A stretch of 64,000 nucleotides of DNA. Origin: Priestia filamentosa (GTDB lineage: Bacteria > Bacillota > Bacilli > Bacillales > Bacillaceae_H). Shown here in pieces: positions 24,989-33,903 of the stretch. How positions within the stretch are numbered: position 1 is the stretch's first letter; every line of letters starts with the position of its first letter. Both the position numbers and the translations under genes were made by a program. The stretch is from assembly GCF_900177535.1 (NCBI RefSeq), contig NZ_FXAJ01000001.1:806001-870000 (forward strand), given 5' to 3'. The notes below the pieces were generated by a model. It made no database searches and was not told where the DNA came from. It saw only the letters and a list, made by a program, of their open reading frames with translations.

Positions 24989-26362
24989 ATGAAACAAACG
25001 GACTGGAACGAAAATGAATTAATTCTTAATTCTTTAAAAGATGATTTGCTCGTAACAAATCGGGATGGAATCATTGTAAGAGCCAGTAAAGGTTCAGGTG
25101 ATATTTATAATGTTAATTCGGAGGAATTGTTAGGTAAGTCGGTTTATGAGTTAGAATTACAAGGCTTATTCACGCCCAATGTTACATCAATTATTTTGCG
25201 GGATAAAAAGAAAGTAACCTTGGTGCAAACGACCAAACAAGGGAAGAAATTATTAGTCACCGGAATCCCTGTCAAGGATTCAAAAGGAGAAATCGTACGA
25301 GTCGTCAGCTATTCTCACGATATCACGGAGTTAATAGAAGTTAAGAAATATTTAGATTCCATGGAAGATGAAATGGGACGCGTAAAAACGGAATTGGAAA
25401 TGCTCAGAAACAAACATCTGCTGACAGAAGGACTAGTGGCAAAAAGTGAAAAAATGCAAAACGTTCTTTCGACAGCTGTACAAGTTTCAGATGTTGATGT
25501 AAATGTGCTACTCCTTGGTGAATCTGGGGTTGGAAAGTCTCATTTAGCTAAATTTATACATAATAAGAGTCCCAGAAACAACGGAGCTTTTATAGAAGTC
25601 AACTGTGGGGCTATTCCTGATCATTTATTTGAAGCTGAATTTTTTGGCTATGAAGCAGGGGCTTTTACAGGCGCTTCGCGTAATGGAAAAGTCGGGCTGG
25701 TAGAGCTAGCTGATAAGGGAACGTTATTTTTAGATGAAATAGGAGAACTTTCTCTTATACACCAAGTGAAAGTATTAAAATTCATTCAGGAGAAACAATT
25801 TTACCGAGTCGGAGGTAGAAAGCTGAAAAAGGTTGATTGCCGGCTTATCGCAGCAACGAACAAAGACTTGGAAAAAGGAGTGAGGGAAAAAGAGTTTAGG
25901 GAAGACCTTTATTTTCGTTTAAGTGTCGTTCCAATCACAATCCCTCCGTTGCGAGATCGACCAGAAGACATATTCCCGATTATTACCCATTTTCTTCAGC
26001 AATTCGAAAAAAAGTACAACAGAACAAAAGAGCTTGATGAAGCTGTTACTCATAGCTTATTGACACATGAATGGAAAGGAAACATCCGGGAATTAATTAA
26101 TATGATTGAACGTTTAGTGGTAACTTCTCCTACCTCGTTAGTTACTGCAGAACACTTGCCGCAATCGTTAAGAAATCAAGAGACACAAGGAATCTTTCAA
26201 CGGGCAGACGGTCTAATCCTTAAGGATGCATTAGAATATGTGGAAAAAGAAATGTTATTAAAAGCAAAAAAGCAAAATAGAACCACGATTGAAATGGCGA
26301 ATGCTTTAGGGATCAGTCAGCCTTCAGTTGTAAGAAAATTAAAAAAATATAACATTCAATAA
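24989..26362 (+). CDS. Sigma-54-dependent transcriptional activator (PAS-AAA+-HTH, RocR-like)
   Basis: About 457 residues. N-terminal PAS sensor (about 10-115), short coiled linker (about 118-145), AAA+ domain with Walker A LLGESGVGKSHLAK, the sigma-54 contact loop GAFTGAS, Walker B GTLFLDEIGEL, R-fingers in FREDLYFRLSVVPI..PLRDRPEDI, and a C-terminal TyrR/Fis-type HTH (ANALGISQPSVVRKLKKY). It would remodel RNA polymerase-SigL at the promoter at 26371, which lies right after its stop. The ATG at 24989 has AAAAGGTG 6 bases upstream and is preferred to GTG 24980. Effector unknown; presumably the guanidino or amino compound metabolised by the operon. Confidence 0.92.
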   Translation: MKQTDWNENELILNSLKDDLLVTNRDGIIVRASKGSGDIYNVNSEELLGKSVYELELQGLFTPNVTSIILRDKKKVTLVQTTKQGKKLLVTGIPVKDSKGEIVRVVSYSHDITELIEVKKYLDSMEDEMGRVKTELEMLRNKHLLTEGLVAKSEKMQNVLSTAVQVSDVDVNVLLLGESGVGKSHLAKFIHNKSPRNNGAFIEVNCGAIPDHLFEAEFFGYEAGAFTGASRNGKVGLVELADKGTLFLDEIGELSLIHQVKVLKFIQEKQFYRVGGRKLKKVDCRLIAATNKDLEKGVREKEFREDLYFRLSVVPITIPPLRDRPEDIFPIITHFLQQFEKKYNRTKELDEAVTHSLLTHEWKGNIRELINMIERLVVTSPTSLVTAEHLPQSLRNQETQGIFQRADGLILKDALEYVEKEMLLKAKKQNRTTIEMANALGISQPSVVRKLKKYNIQ

Positions 26363-26369
26363 CTTCTAT

Positions 26370-26387
26370 TTGGCATGAATCTTGCAA
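26370..26387 (+). promoter_or_regulatory. Sigma-54 (SigL) promoter of the catabolic operon
   Basis: TTGGCATGAATCTTGCAA: GG at 26372-26373 and GC at 26384-26385 are separated by exactly 10 bases, matching TGGCAYrnnnnTTGCW. It sits about 65 bases before the aminotransferase ATG. Confidence 0.9.
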
Positions 26388-26393
26388 TAGAAA

Positions 26394-26425
26394 GGGTAGG
26401 TGTTTTTTAAAAAATTCACCTACCC
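26394..26425 (+). promoter_or_regulatory. Leader hairpin at the 5' end of the sigma-54 transcript
   Basis: GGGTAGGTG / CACCTACCC (9 bp) enclosing TTTTTTAAAAAA, which extends the stem. It starts near the expected transcription start, so it would form the 5' end of the mRNA and could protect it. No U-run follows, so it is not a classic terminator of the activator gene. Confidence 0.55.
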
Positions 26426-26449
26426 TACATTTGTTTAAGGAGGCCTTTT

Positions 26450-27778
26450 ATGACTGAACCATGGAATCACTTAATGGATCATTTATCCGATCTGCTTGCT
26501 CCAAGTATGGCAAAGGATCATCCGAATCTTCCAGTTGTTAAAGCAGAAGGTTGCTATTATTACGGATTGGATGGAAGAAAATATTTAGATTTTACTTCAG
26601 GTATCGCGACAGCAAATACAGGCCATCGACATCCCAAAGTGATACATGCGATTAAAGAGGCGGCTGATCATTTGATGCACGGGCCGTCTGGAGTAATTAT
26701 GTATGAGTCCATCCTTAGATTGGCAGAAGAATTAAAAACGATACTCCCTAAAGGTCTTGACTGCTTTTTCTTTGCTAATAGCGGAACAGAAGCGATCGAA
26801 GGCGCCATTAAATTAGCAAAACATGTGACGAAAAGACCTTATGTTGTTTCATTCATGGGTTGTTTTCACGGTCGCTCACTAGGCGCATTGAGCGTGACAA
26901 CTTCGAAAAGTAAATATCGCAAATTTTTACAGCCTACAGGGCTTGTTTATCAAGTTCCTTATGCCAATCCGAAGGAATGTCCAGTTCATGAAGATCCGGA
27001 AGAATACTTCAAGAAAAAACTAGAAAATGACTTTGACATCCTTTTTAAGCACCAAGTAACCCCAGAAGAAGTCGCCTGCATGATTATTGAACCTGTACTT
27101 GGAGAAGGCGGATATATCATCCCTCCAAAAGGATGGTTGGAAAAAATCCGGGAAGTTTGTGATGAGCATGGCATCCTGTTAATCTTTGATGAGGTTCAAA
27201 CGGGATTTGGAAGAACGGGGGATTGGTTTGCATCTCAAACATTTGGTGTAACCCCTGATATTATGGCCATTGCAAAAGGAATAGCATCGGGGCTGCCGCT
27301 GAGTGCAACTGTTGCCTCTAAGGAACTTATGGAAAAGTGGCCAATTGGGAGCCATGGAACAACCTTTGGCGGAAACCCAATTGCTTGTTCAGCTGCACTA
27401 GCTACGATTGAAGTGTTAAAAGAAGAAAATCTGATTGCTAACTCCAAAATGATGGGCGATTATGCAACTAAGAAGCTTACTGAATTAAAAGCTCAGCATC
27501 CTATAATAGGCAGCATTCGTTCAGTAGGTCTTATGATTGGTATTGAAATTGTTGATCCATATACAGGAGAACCAGATGGATATACATTGTTGGAGATTCT
27601 TAACAAATGCTTGGAAAAAGGAGTTTTATTCTATTTATGTGGCAACAGCGGAGAGGTCATTCGTATGATTCCCCCTTTAACGGTAACCAAACAGGAAATT
27701 GATACAGGCATCCAAGTGTTGAATGAGGCAATAATAGAAGTCAAAAAAGTGGCGAACATTCAACCTACAAGCTTTTAA
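26450..27778 (+). CDS. Class III PLP aminotransferase (GabT/omega-amino-acid type)
   Basis: 442 residues. Fold-type [18 protein letters not shown] (cofactor phosphate), [39 protein letters not shown] (Asp to the PLP nitrogen) and [15 protein letters not shown] with the PLP lysine. Closest to 4-aminobutyrate and related omega-aminotransferases. First gene after the sigma-54 promoter; AAGGAGG lies 8 bases from the ATG. With the ureohydrolase downstream, it may deaminate the omega-amino acid released from a guanidino acid (inference). Confidence 0.9.
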   Translation: MTEPWNHLMDHLSDLLAPSMAKDHPNLPVVKAEGCYYYGLDGRKYLDFTSGIATANTGHRHPKVIHAIKEAADHLMHGPSGVIMYESILRLAEELKTILPKGLDCFFFANSGTEAIEGAIKLAKHVTKRPYVVSFMGCFHGRSLGALSVTTSKSKYRKFLQPTGLVYQVPYANPKECPVHEDPEEYFKKKLENDFDILFKHQVTPEEVACMIIEPVLGEGGYIIPPKGWLEKIREVCDEHGILLIFDEVQTGFGRTGDWFASQTFGVTPDIMAIAKGIASGLPLSATVASKELMEKWPIGSHGTTFGGNPIACSAALATIEVLKEENLIANSKMMGDYATKKLTELKAQHPIIGSIRSVGLMIGIEIVDPYTGEPDGYTLLEILNKCLEKGVLFYLCGNSGEVIRMIPPLTVTKQEIDTGIQVLNEAIIEVKKVANIQPTSF

Positions 27779-27913
27779 AGTGTTAACACGTTGGGATTCT
27801 ACTTGTATGACAGCAGTGAGACTAGAATCACGAACGAACGTTGGCAGCGATAGTTTGTGAGTGCTTTTAAAATGTGAATGGATGTCATTAAGTTAAATGG
27901 AAGGGGGCAAATT

Positions 27914-29305
27914 ATGAATTTATTGGATACAGTTGTTATGCTCATGTATTTTGCGGTTTTGATTATCGCTGGATTTATTGGCTCCATTAAGGCAAAATCT
28001 TCGGAAGACTTTATGCTTGCAGGAAGAAATTTAGGAATGTTTATGTATCTGGGATGTTTATCCGCAGTTATTCTTGGAGGAGCTTCGACCATCGGAACAG
28101 CTCAACTCGGGTATGAACACGGGATTTCAGGTATTTGGTTCGTAGCGATGATTGGTTTGGGTATTATTGCTCTGGGAACAATTTTCAACAAACGGATTTC
28201 CTCAATAAAAGTTACAACCATAAGTGAACTGCTAGGAAAAAAGTACAATAAAGAAACTAGATATGTCAGTGCCTTAATTGCTACCATTTACACCTTAATG
28301 ATAACCGTAACTCAAGTGATTGGTATTGGCTCTATCATCAGTGTATTGTTGGATTGGAATTTTATTCTTTCTATGCTTGTCGGGGGCAGCATTGTTTTGC
28401 TTTATACCATCCTTGGAGGCATGTGGAGTGTCACATTGACGGACATTATTCAATTTGTTGTTATGACAATCGGAATATTCGTTTTTATGTTACCAATCAG
28501 CCTTTCGGAAGCTGGAGGGATGGGAAAGCTTTTTTCGGAACTTCCAGCCTCACATTTTAATGTATTATCTATCGGGATTGGAGATATCTTTCAATACTTC
28601 TTACTATTTACGCTAGGAATGGTAGTCTCTCAGGATATATGGCAACGTATCTTTACGGCTCGTTCTCCCTCCATTGCTAGGAAAGGATCGGTCTATGCCG
28701 GTCTTTACAGCATTATTTATGCAATTGCTGGAAGCATGATCGGAATGTGTGCAATGGTTTTATTACCAAACATGGGAAATACTCAAAATACCTTTGCGAA
28801 TTTCGCTATCGAAGTACTTCCTCCAGGGGTATTAGGGTTCGTGCTTGCAAGTGTTTGTTCTGCTTTGATGTCAACTGCATCCGGAACCTTGCTTGCATCT
28901 TCAACTCTTATTACGAATGATTTTATTAAAGTTTTATATAAAAATAAATCAGAAAAGGAAATCATATTTATTTCCAGGATTACGACGTTATGCGTTGGTG
29001 TCGTAGCCATTACGCTTGCTATTTGGATCCAAGACGTATTAGTAGCACTAGATGTCGCCTACGCGATTCTATCAGGAGCGATTTTTGTACCCTTTGTAGC
29101 GGCGCTATTTTTGAAAAATGTCAAACCAAAATCAGGGTTTTACGCCATTATCGTCAGCACTATTGTCGTCATGTCAGGGCTAATGATAGAAGGTCTTTCA
29201 TCTAAAAACCCGATTATATACGGTATGGTTAGCGGCATTGTCGTAATTGTTGGCTTTACATTGGTGACAGTGAATAAAAAATCTTATCAGCAAGTAAATA
29301 AATGA
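27914..29305 (+). CDS. Sodium:solute symporter (SSS family)
   Basis: About 463 residues, around 13 helices. The N-terminus (YFAVLIIAGFIGSIKAKSSEDFMLAGRNLG) and the segment GGASTIGTAQLGYEHGISG are SSS signatures; STASGTLLASSTLITNDF in TM8 corresponds to the Na+ site serines/threonines. It would import the operon's substrate. The ATG at 27914 follows AAGGGGGC; an upstream in-frame ATG at 27878 has no SD. Substrate not deducible from sequence. Confidence 0.9.
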   Translation: MNLLDTVVMLMYFAVLIIAGFIGSIKAKSSEDFMLAGRNLGMFMYLGCLSAVILGGASTIGTAQLGYEHGISGIWFVAMIGLGIIALGTIFNKRISSIKVTTISELLGKKYNKETRYVSALIATIYTLMITVTQVIGIGSIISVLLDWNFILSMLVGGSIVLLYTILGGMWSVTLTDIIQFVVMTIGIFVFMLPISLSEAGGMGKLFSELPASHFNVLSIGIGDIFQYFLLFTLGMVVSQDIWQRIFTARSPSIARKGSVYAGLYSIIYAIAGSMIGMCAMVLLPNMGNTQNTFANFAIEVLPPGVLGFVLASVCSALMSTASGTLLASSTLITNDFIKVLYKNKSEKEIIFISRITTLCVGVVAITLAIWIQDVLVALDVAYAILSGAIFVPFVAALFLKNVKPKSGFYAIIVSTIVVMSGLMIEGLSSKNPIIYGMVSGIVVIVGFTLVTVNKKSYQQVNK

Positions 29306-29397
29306 GACTCTACAAATTTTTAGTTCAAGGTGAAAGACAGATATTGTTACAGAACATGCATGATTGATAGCTAATTATATTCATAAGGAGGACAACC

Positions 29398-30402
29398 ATG
29401 TATAAACCTAAAGATTCATCTAAATCACCGCGTTTTTGCGGCACACGTACATTTATGAGATTAGAACCAATAAGAACAACTGAAGATGTTGATTTTATTG
29501 TTGCAGGAGTACCATTCGATACCGCAGCCTCTAATAGGACTGGTCAGCGTCTTGGCCCGCAGCATATCCGGAATTTTTCAGTATTGCTACGCCCGTACAA
29601 TCCTGATCAGGATATCAATATCTTCGATTATTGTTCGGGAGTCGACTACGGTGATATTGATGTCATTCCTGGCAACATTCATAGAACCTATGAAAATATT
29701 GAAGCAGAACTAGACACCATTCTTGAAAAAAGAATTACGCCAATTTTAATGGGCGGCGATCATTCCATATCGCTCGGTCATTTGAGAGCATTTGCTAAAA
29801 AGTATGGCCCTGTTGCCCTTGTTCACTTTGATTCTCATGGTGATACGTGGGACAACTATTATGGGGAAAAATATATGCACGGAACGCCGTTTCGCAGAGC
29901 TGTTGAAGAAGGACTGCTTGATGTAGCTCACTCGATCCAGGTAGGGATGCGGGGACCGCTTTATGGACCAGAAGACATTGAAGACGCAAAAGATCTTGGA
30001 TTTGAAGTGATTACGATGAAAGAAGTAAGGAAAATTGGTTTCGACAATGTGATGAAGCGAATTCACGAAAGGGTAGGGGACAAACCGGTGTTTGTCTCAT
30101 ACGATATTGATTTTCTCGATCCTGCTTATGCGCCGGGGACGGGGACACCGGAAGTTGGGGGTCCTACTAGTTATGAAGGATTAGAGTTTGTAAGAGGGTT
30201 AGATGGCCTTAACTTGGTTGGTTTTGATTTAGTCGAAGTTCTACCTTCTTACGACAGCGGCGAAATTACTGCTGTTGCCGCATCTTCAATTATTTATGAA
30301 ATGATTACGTTGATTGCTTTAAAGAAAAGAAACGAGAACTTACAGCAGAGCGGAATATCGCCGTATTCCACTGGTCAACTATCCCGTTCCAACGACCGGT
30401 AA
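29398..30402 (+). CDS. Ureohydrolase (agmatinase/guanidino-acid hydrolase family)
   Basis: 334 residues. Di-manganese arginase fold: GGDHSISLGHL, VHFDSHGDTWDNYYGEKYMHGTPF (metal Asp/His/Asp; the usual DAHxD is DSHGD), and SYDIDFLDPAYAPGTGTPE with the second Asp pair. It releases urea from a guanidino compound. Agmatinase, guanidinobutyrase, guanidinopropionase and guanidine hydrolase all share these motifs; the GabT-like neighbour favours guanidinobutyrate or guanidinopropionate (inference). SD AAGGAGG. Confidence 0.9.
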   Translation: MYKPKDSSKSPRFCGTRTFMRLEPIRTTEDVDFIVAGVPFDTAASNRTGQRLGPQHIRNFSVLLRPYNPDQDINIFDYCSGVDYGDIDVIPGNIHRTYENIEAELDTILEKRITPILMGGDHSISLGHLRAFAKKYGPVALVHFDSHGDTWDNYYGEKYMHGTPFRRAVEEGLLDVAHSIQVGMRGPLYGPEDIEDAKDLGFEVITMKEVRKIGFDNVMKRIHERVGDKPVFVSYDIDFLDPAYAPGTGTPEVGGPTSYEGLEFVRGLDGLNLVGFDLVEVLPSYDSGEITAVAASSIIYEMITLIALKKRNENLQQSGISPYSTGQLSRSNDR

Positions 30403-30478
30403 ACGCCCAATTGATTCAACGAACCTTCACGAAATTCACCTAATGGAAATTTTACTTATTTCTAGGAGGAGAAAAATA

Positions 30479-31240
30479 ATGAATAATACAACTTATTTAA
30501 AGATCCCAACGTTTGAAACAGCAGCAGAAGAGCGCAGGCATCGCAAGGAACGGCTGGTTGCTGCTTTCCGTCTCTTTTCCAAATTCGGTTTTGATGAGGG
30601 GGTAGCAGGTCATATTACGGTACGAGATCCAGAATATACAGATCATTTTTGGGTCAATCCGTACGGGAAACATTTCAGCCAAGTTCGCGTATCTGACCTT
30701 TTGCTTGTCAACCATAAGGGAGAAATTGTAGAAGGCGATCAGCCTCTTAATGGCGCCGCCTTTGCTATTCATTCAGAAATCCATAATGCTCGACCGGATG
30801 TAGTAGCAGCGGCACATGCTCATTCGGTATACGGAAAAACATGGTCTACATTAGGTCGATTACTCGATCCGATTACCCAGGATGCTTGTCAATTTTATAA
30901 TGACCATGGGTTATTCGATGATTTTACGGGTGTAGTTTATGCGGCTGAAGAGGGACAACGAATCGCAAAAGCTCTCGGTCATTATAAAGCGGTTATTTTG
31001 CGTAACCATGGATTATTAACAGTAGGACAATCCGTTGATTCCGCTGCTTGGTGGTTTATTACCATGGAACGTTCGTGCCAGGCCCAGTTAATGGCTGAAG
31101 CGGCTGGAAAACCAATTCTCATTGACAAAAAACACGCAACGTTAACCGCTGAACAGACGGGAACCGAATATGAAGGATGGCTAAGCTTTCAACCTCTTTG
31201 GGAGAAACTGCAAAAGGAACAGCCGGATTTCTTGGATTAA
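30479..31240 (+). CDS. Class II aldolase/adducin family protein
   Basis: 253 residues. Zinc-site histidines in AAHAHSVYGKTWS and in ILRNHGLLTVG, plus GVAGHITVRDPE at the N-terminus where the phosphate- or substrate-binding loop lies. L-fuculose-phosphate aldolase-like fold; many members of this subgroup act as decarboxylases or on unphosphorylated substrates. The ATG at 30479 follows TAGGAGGAG. Why an aldolase belongs with a ureohydrolase is unexplained. Last convincing gene of the sigma-54 operon. Confidence 0.87.
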   Translation: MNNTTYLKIPTFETAAEERRHRKERLVAAFRLFSKFGFDEGVAGHITVRDPEYTDHFWVNPYGKHFSQVRVSDLLLVNHKGEIVEGDQPLNGAAFAIHSEIHNARPDVVAAAHAHSVYGKTWSTLGRLLDPITQDACQFYNDHGLFDDFTGVVYAAEEGQRIAKALGHYKAVILRNHGLLTVGQSVDSAAWWFITMERSCQAQLMAEAAGKPILIDKKHATLTAEQTGTEYEGWLSFQPLWEKLQKEQPDFLD

Positions 31241-31648
31241 TATCAAATCTATCTGCATGTCTTTATTAACCAAGGGGGTGAAGTTATTTTTGCTCCCCTA
31301 ATTTTCCGGTATTCCTATAAGGGGAAAGATAGGATGAGAACGGATTTTCTCGAAACTTTAAATAGAGCAGTTTCGACAGAAGAAGTAAGTGAGAATGAAG
31401 CTTTAAAGGTTGGACTTAAGTAAAAGAACCCCTTGATAGAGTATCAAGGGGTTCTTTTATGTGAATGATGAAAAAACGTCATTGGACGAGCTTACTAGAT
31501 TTTATGAACTATGTGATAGCTTGACATGAGCAGCATGAAAAAGACGTTGTGTAAATGATTATGTGAAAATAGATCAAGTTAACCATTTGCCTCATTTAGA
31601 ATACATTAGGAGTAATCGTTAATAATTTATAAATGGGGTAGGTTTGGT
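31241..31648 (+). other. Gap with a possible small ORF and copied terminator
   Basis: About 400 bases. A weak GGGG/CCCC hairpin (31273-31300) may end the sigma-54 operon. A 29-codon frame MRTDFLETLNRAVSTEEVSE... (31334-31423) has AGGGGAAAGATAGG upstream and leads straight into the terminator at 31423; it could be a truncated gene end or a short peptide. The remainder shows nothing recognisable. Confidence 0.4.
31423..31458 (+). terminator. Terminator nearly identical to that of glnA
   Basis: GAACCCCTTGATA-GAG-TATCAAGGGGTTC followed by TTTT. It shares GAACCCCTTGATA and TATCAAGGGGTT with the glnA terminator at 24678-24712. Confidence 0.85.
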
Positions 31649-31915
31649 ATGATAAATAATAATCAGTCTACGGGTTCTACGCTAGAGACGGAAGAAATTA
31701 AACTAGCTTCTAGCCTTAAAATAGCATTACTTGCAGGTCTCTTCTCAACTGTAGGAGATGCCCTTGCCACATATGCAGCAAAACTTGCTATTGAAGAGGA
31801 AATAGAAGTCCAGGTTACACAACAACAAGAAATAGACGAAGAAGACGCGCGTATAAAAAGGTTAGAAAAGCAAATTCAAGATTTACATGAGAAGATCAAT
31901 CAGTTATCTAAATAA
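31649..31915 (+). CDS. Small protein with hydrophobic segment and C-terminal coiled coil
   Basis: 88 residues. A hydrophobic, small-residue stretch (about 24-48: LKIALLAGLFSTVGDALATYAAKLA) is followed by an acidic, Gln/Glu-rich coiled coil (about 50-88) ending RLEKQIQDLHEKINQLSK. GGGGTAGG upstream and a terminator downstream suggest a real gene. No family recognised. Confidence 0.6.
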   Translation: MINNNQSTGSTLETEEIKLASSLKIALLAGLFSTVGDALATYAAKLAIEEEIEVQVTQQQEIDEEDARIKRLEKQIQDLHEKINQLSK

Positions 31916-31929
31916 AGCCTCTAATATTG

Positions 31930-31960
31930 AAGGGTACTTATTTAACAGTATCCTTTTTTA
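31930..31960 (+). terminator. Terminator after the coiled-coil gene
   Basis: AGGGTACT / AGTATCCT with one G-U pair, followed by TTTTTTA. Confidence 0.75.
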
Positions 31961-31969
31961 TTTTATTAA

Positions 31970-32722
31970 TCAGTATTTCTCAAACTCTTTTTCACTCCCG
32001 CGGAAGACATTAACATCAATAAACTTTTCTTCCCCATCATATCCCTCTAACTTCTCTCGATCTGTATATTGCCAAAACGTCCAGGTTCTCTTATCAGATA
32101 ACGAAGGTTTTGTAAAAACGTCTCTTATCCATATATCACACTGTTCGAAACTATCCTTAATATACAAATCATAAGCCTCCCTTGTTGTGTAAAGAATAAC
32201 AGGCTGTTTATAATGTTCTTGGAGTTTTTTTACCATTGTTCGAAGTTCTTTCTCGACTTCCCTGCGATCTGGAGGGTTCTTTTTTTTATCCCCATAAAAT
32301 TCAACATCAATAACAGGAGGCAAGGACCCTTTCTCACGAGGCACTGTCTTAATAAAGTTTCGAGCTTGCGTTATACCAGGACTGTCAAAGCTGAAGAAGT
32401 GGTAGGCACCAGTTCGTAAGGTCGTCCGTTTCGCGTCTTTCCAATTGGTTTCAAAATATTGATCAACATGACTGCTGCCCTCAGTTGATTTAATAAAAGC
32501 GAAGTCCACGTCTTGCTTCGCTAATGTCTTCCAGTTGATTTCTCCTTGATAAGCAGAAACATCAACGCCCCTCACAGGATAATCCCTTGCGCCACGAGCG
32601 TTAGGAATGAAGATTCCTTGATACCATAAAAAAACGAGCAGTAGTGTTGCAATAATGATAAAAAGGAGGAGGGAAACGAATCGTTTTCGTTTTTTTGTGT
32701 TTATATCTTCAACTATTGTTCT
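31970..32722 (-). CDS. GH25 lysozyme (N-acetylmuramidase), membrane-anchored; start codon unresolved
   Basis: The catalytic GH25 domain is complete: RGVDVSAYQGEINW (first catalytic Asp region), FIKSTEGSSHVD, GAYHFFSF, PPVIDVEFYGDK (catalytic D/E pair) and WTFWQYTD. The first standard start is GTG at 32575, with AAGGGA 7 bases upstream, giving about 201 residues. The same frame stays open to 32722 and encodes KKRKRF plus a hydrophobic run (SLLLFIIIATLLLVFLW), clearly a membrane anchor, but has no ATG, GTG or TTG. A GGAGTGA SD points to an ATA at 32716, and an out-of-frame ATG lies at 32736, one base off. Either a frameshift or a non-AUG start. Confidence 0.8.
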   Translation of the reverse strand, partial: RTIVEDINTKKRKRFVSLLLFIIIATLLLVFLWYQGIFIPNARGARDYPVRGVDVSAYQGEINWKTLAKQDVDFAFIKSTEGSSHVDQYFETNWKDAKRTTLRTGAYHFFSFDSPGITQARNFIKTVPREKGSLPPVIDVEFYGDKKKNPPDRREVEKELRTMVKKLQEHYKQPVILYTTREAYDLYIKDSFEQCDIWIRDVFTKPSLSDKRTWTFWQYTDREKLEGYDGEEKFIDVNVFRGSEKEFEKY

Positions 32723-32934
32723 TCACTCCAATCCATGAATTCTTTGTTTGCTTTCTTTTGGTAATGAATGCTAAGTAAGATATTACCACTATTCTAATTT
32801 TCTTGCTATTTTAATTACTAGAATGATTCTTGCTCTATTAAAATTCTCTCATTCCAAAATAAGAGAAAAAAATCCATTATTATGAAAATAGTGTATAATT
32901 AAACTTAATTTTGTAAAAAATGGAGGATATTAAA

Positions 32935-33756
32935 GTGGGGAGCTCAAAAACAAACCTGTTGATTTTTGTTCTTTTACTAGCTTTTATTGGTGTAATGGTG
33001 GCAGGGCAAATGAAAGAGAGAAACATTGCAAGAGAAGCAAGAGCAGGAAGTAGTCAAGAAGAGATTGACAAGGCAATGGCAGCACTTGTTGAGCAAGATA
33101 CAGAAGAAAAACATCCTTACAAAAATGAGAAAGTGGATTTTAAAGGAGAAGAATTTACATACTCACCGCTTGGTTCTAGCTTAACAGCAGGCTACTATGC
33201 TTCAAAAGAAGACAAAAAGTTTGCAAGTGTGTTAAGTGATTATATCCAAGAAGAGATGAACTATAAAGTATCATTAGAAGGACAGGGAGCACATGAAGCA
33301 TTGCTAATGCACGGTCTTGATGCTGTTCCAGAGATTAATAAGCAAGAGCCTGATCTTGTTTCAGTTGAATTTGGGACAAGCGACTGCAGTGCAAAAAACA
33401 ATATCCCCCTTGACACGTTTCAAAAGCAGCTAGACCTTCTTGTTGATGACTTAACAGGAGAAGGAACTTCAAAACCTCAAGTTGTACTCCTGACAACATG
33501 GAGTGCTGGAGAGCGCTGCCAAGCTTTTGATGAGGCCATCAAAACAGTTGGAGAAGAGCACGATTTTCCTGTTGTTGATCTTTCTGAAGTTTGGAGAGAC
33601 AGTTCAAATGTAGGAAGAAAAGGCGTCCAAACGTATAACGGCGTTAGTGATAACCTTTATCCAAATGATCAAGGAATGAAAGTAATTGCGGGCAAGATTT
33701 TTGAAGAGGTTGAAGGATCGTTGAAAGAGAGAGGTTTAAAGGTAACTGAAAGTTAA
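32935..33756 (+). CDS. SGNH/GDSL-hydrolase-like protein with altered catalytic blocks
   Basis: 273 residues. A signal anchor (LLIFVLLLAFIGVMVAGQM, residues 7-25) and an extracytoplasmic SGNH fold. Block I reads PLGSSLTAGYY (GDSL becomes GSSL, the Ser kept), block III EFGTSDCS (the usual GxND Asn replaced by Ser), block V NLYPNDQGM (the usual His-Pro is Tyr-Pro). Two of the four hallmark residues are therefore changed, so hydrolase activity is doubtful. GTG at 32935 is chosen because GGAGGA lies 7 bases upstream. Neighbour of the GH25 lysozyme; a wall-binding role is possible. Confidence 0.75.
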   Translation: MGSSKTNLLIFVLLLAFIGVMVAGQMKERNIAREARAGSSQEEIDKAMAALVEQDTEEKHPYKNEKVDFKGEEFTYSPLGSSLTAGYYASKEDKKFASVLSDYIQEEMNYKVSLEGQGAHEALLMHGLDAVPEINKQEPDLVSVEFGTSDCSAKNNIPLDTFQKQLDLLVDDLTGEGTSKPQVVLLTTWSAGERCQAFDEAIKTVGEEHDFPVVDLSEVWRDSSNVGRKGVQTYNGVSDNLYPNDQGMKVIAGKIFEEVEGSLKERGLKVTES

Positions 33757-33761
33757 GTGTG

Positions 33762-33787
33762 AGCTGTCCCTGGACAGCTTTTTTTAT
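33762..33787 (+). terminator. Terminator after the SGNH-like gene
   Basis: AGCTGTCC / GGACAGCT stem followed by TTTTTTTA. Confidence 0.85.
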
Positions 33788-33846
33788 TGTGTTAAATATC
33801 ATTCTTTGAAAATAAATAAAGAATAGAAAAGGCCATCGTCTAGTCC

Positions 33847-33872
33847 ACTTTCACTACTGCTTTCATAAGATA
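33847..33872 (+). promoter_or_regulatory. Possible sigma-K-type promoter of the YjcZ-like gene
   Basis: AC at 33847-33848, 15 bases, then CATAAGATA (33864-33872), resembling the sigma-K form AC-N16-CATANNNTA. It lies 31 bases before the ATG. Confidence 0.4.
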
Positions 33873-33903
33873 TCGTACATTAACACAGAAGGTGGTGGAA
33901 GTA

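Noticed and set aside
31427-31458. Paired terminators as an IS or CRISPR repeat
   Set aside because: Only two copies, each with normal terminator form; no target duplication or regular spacing.
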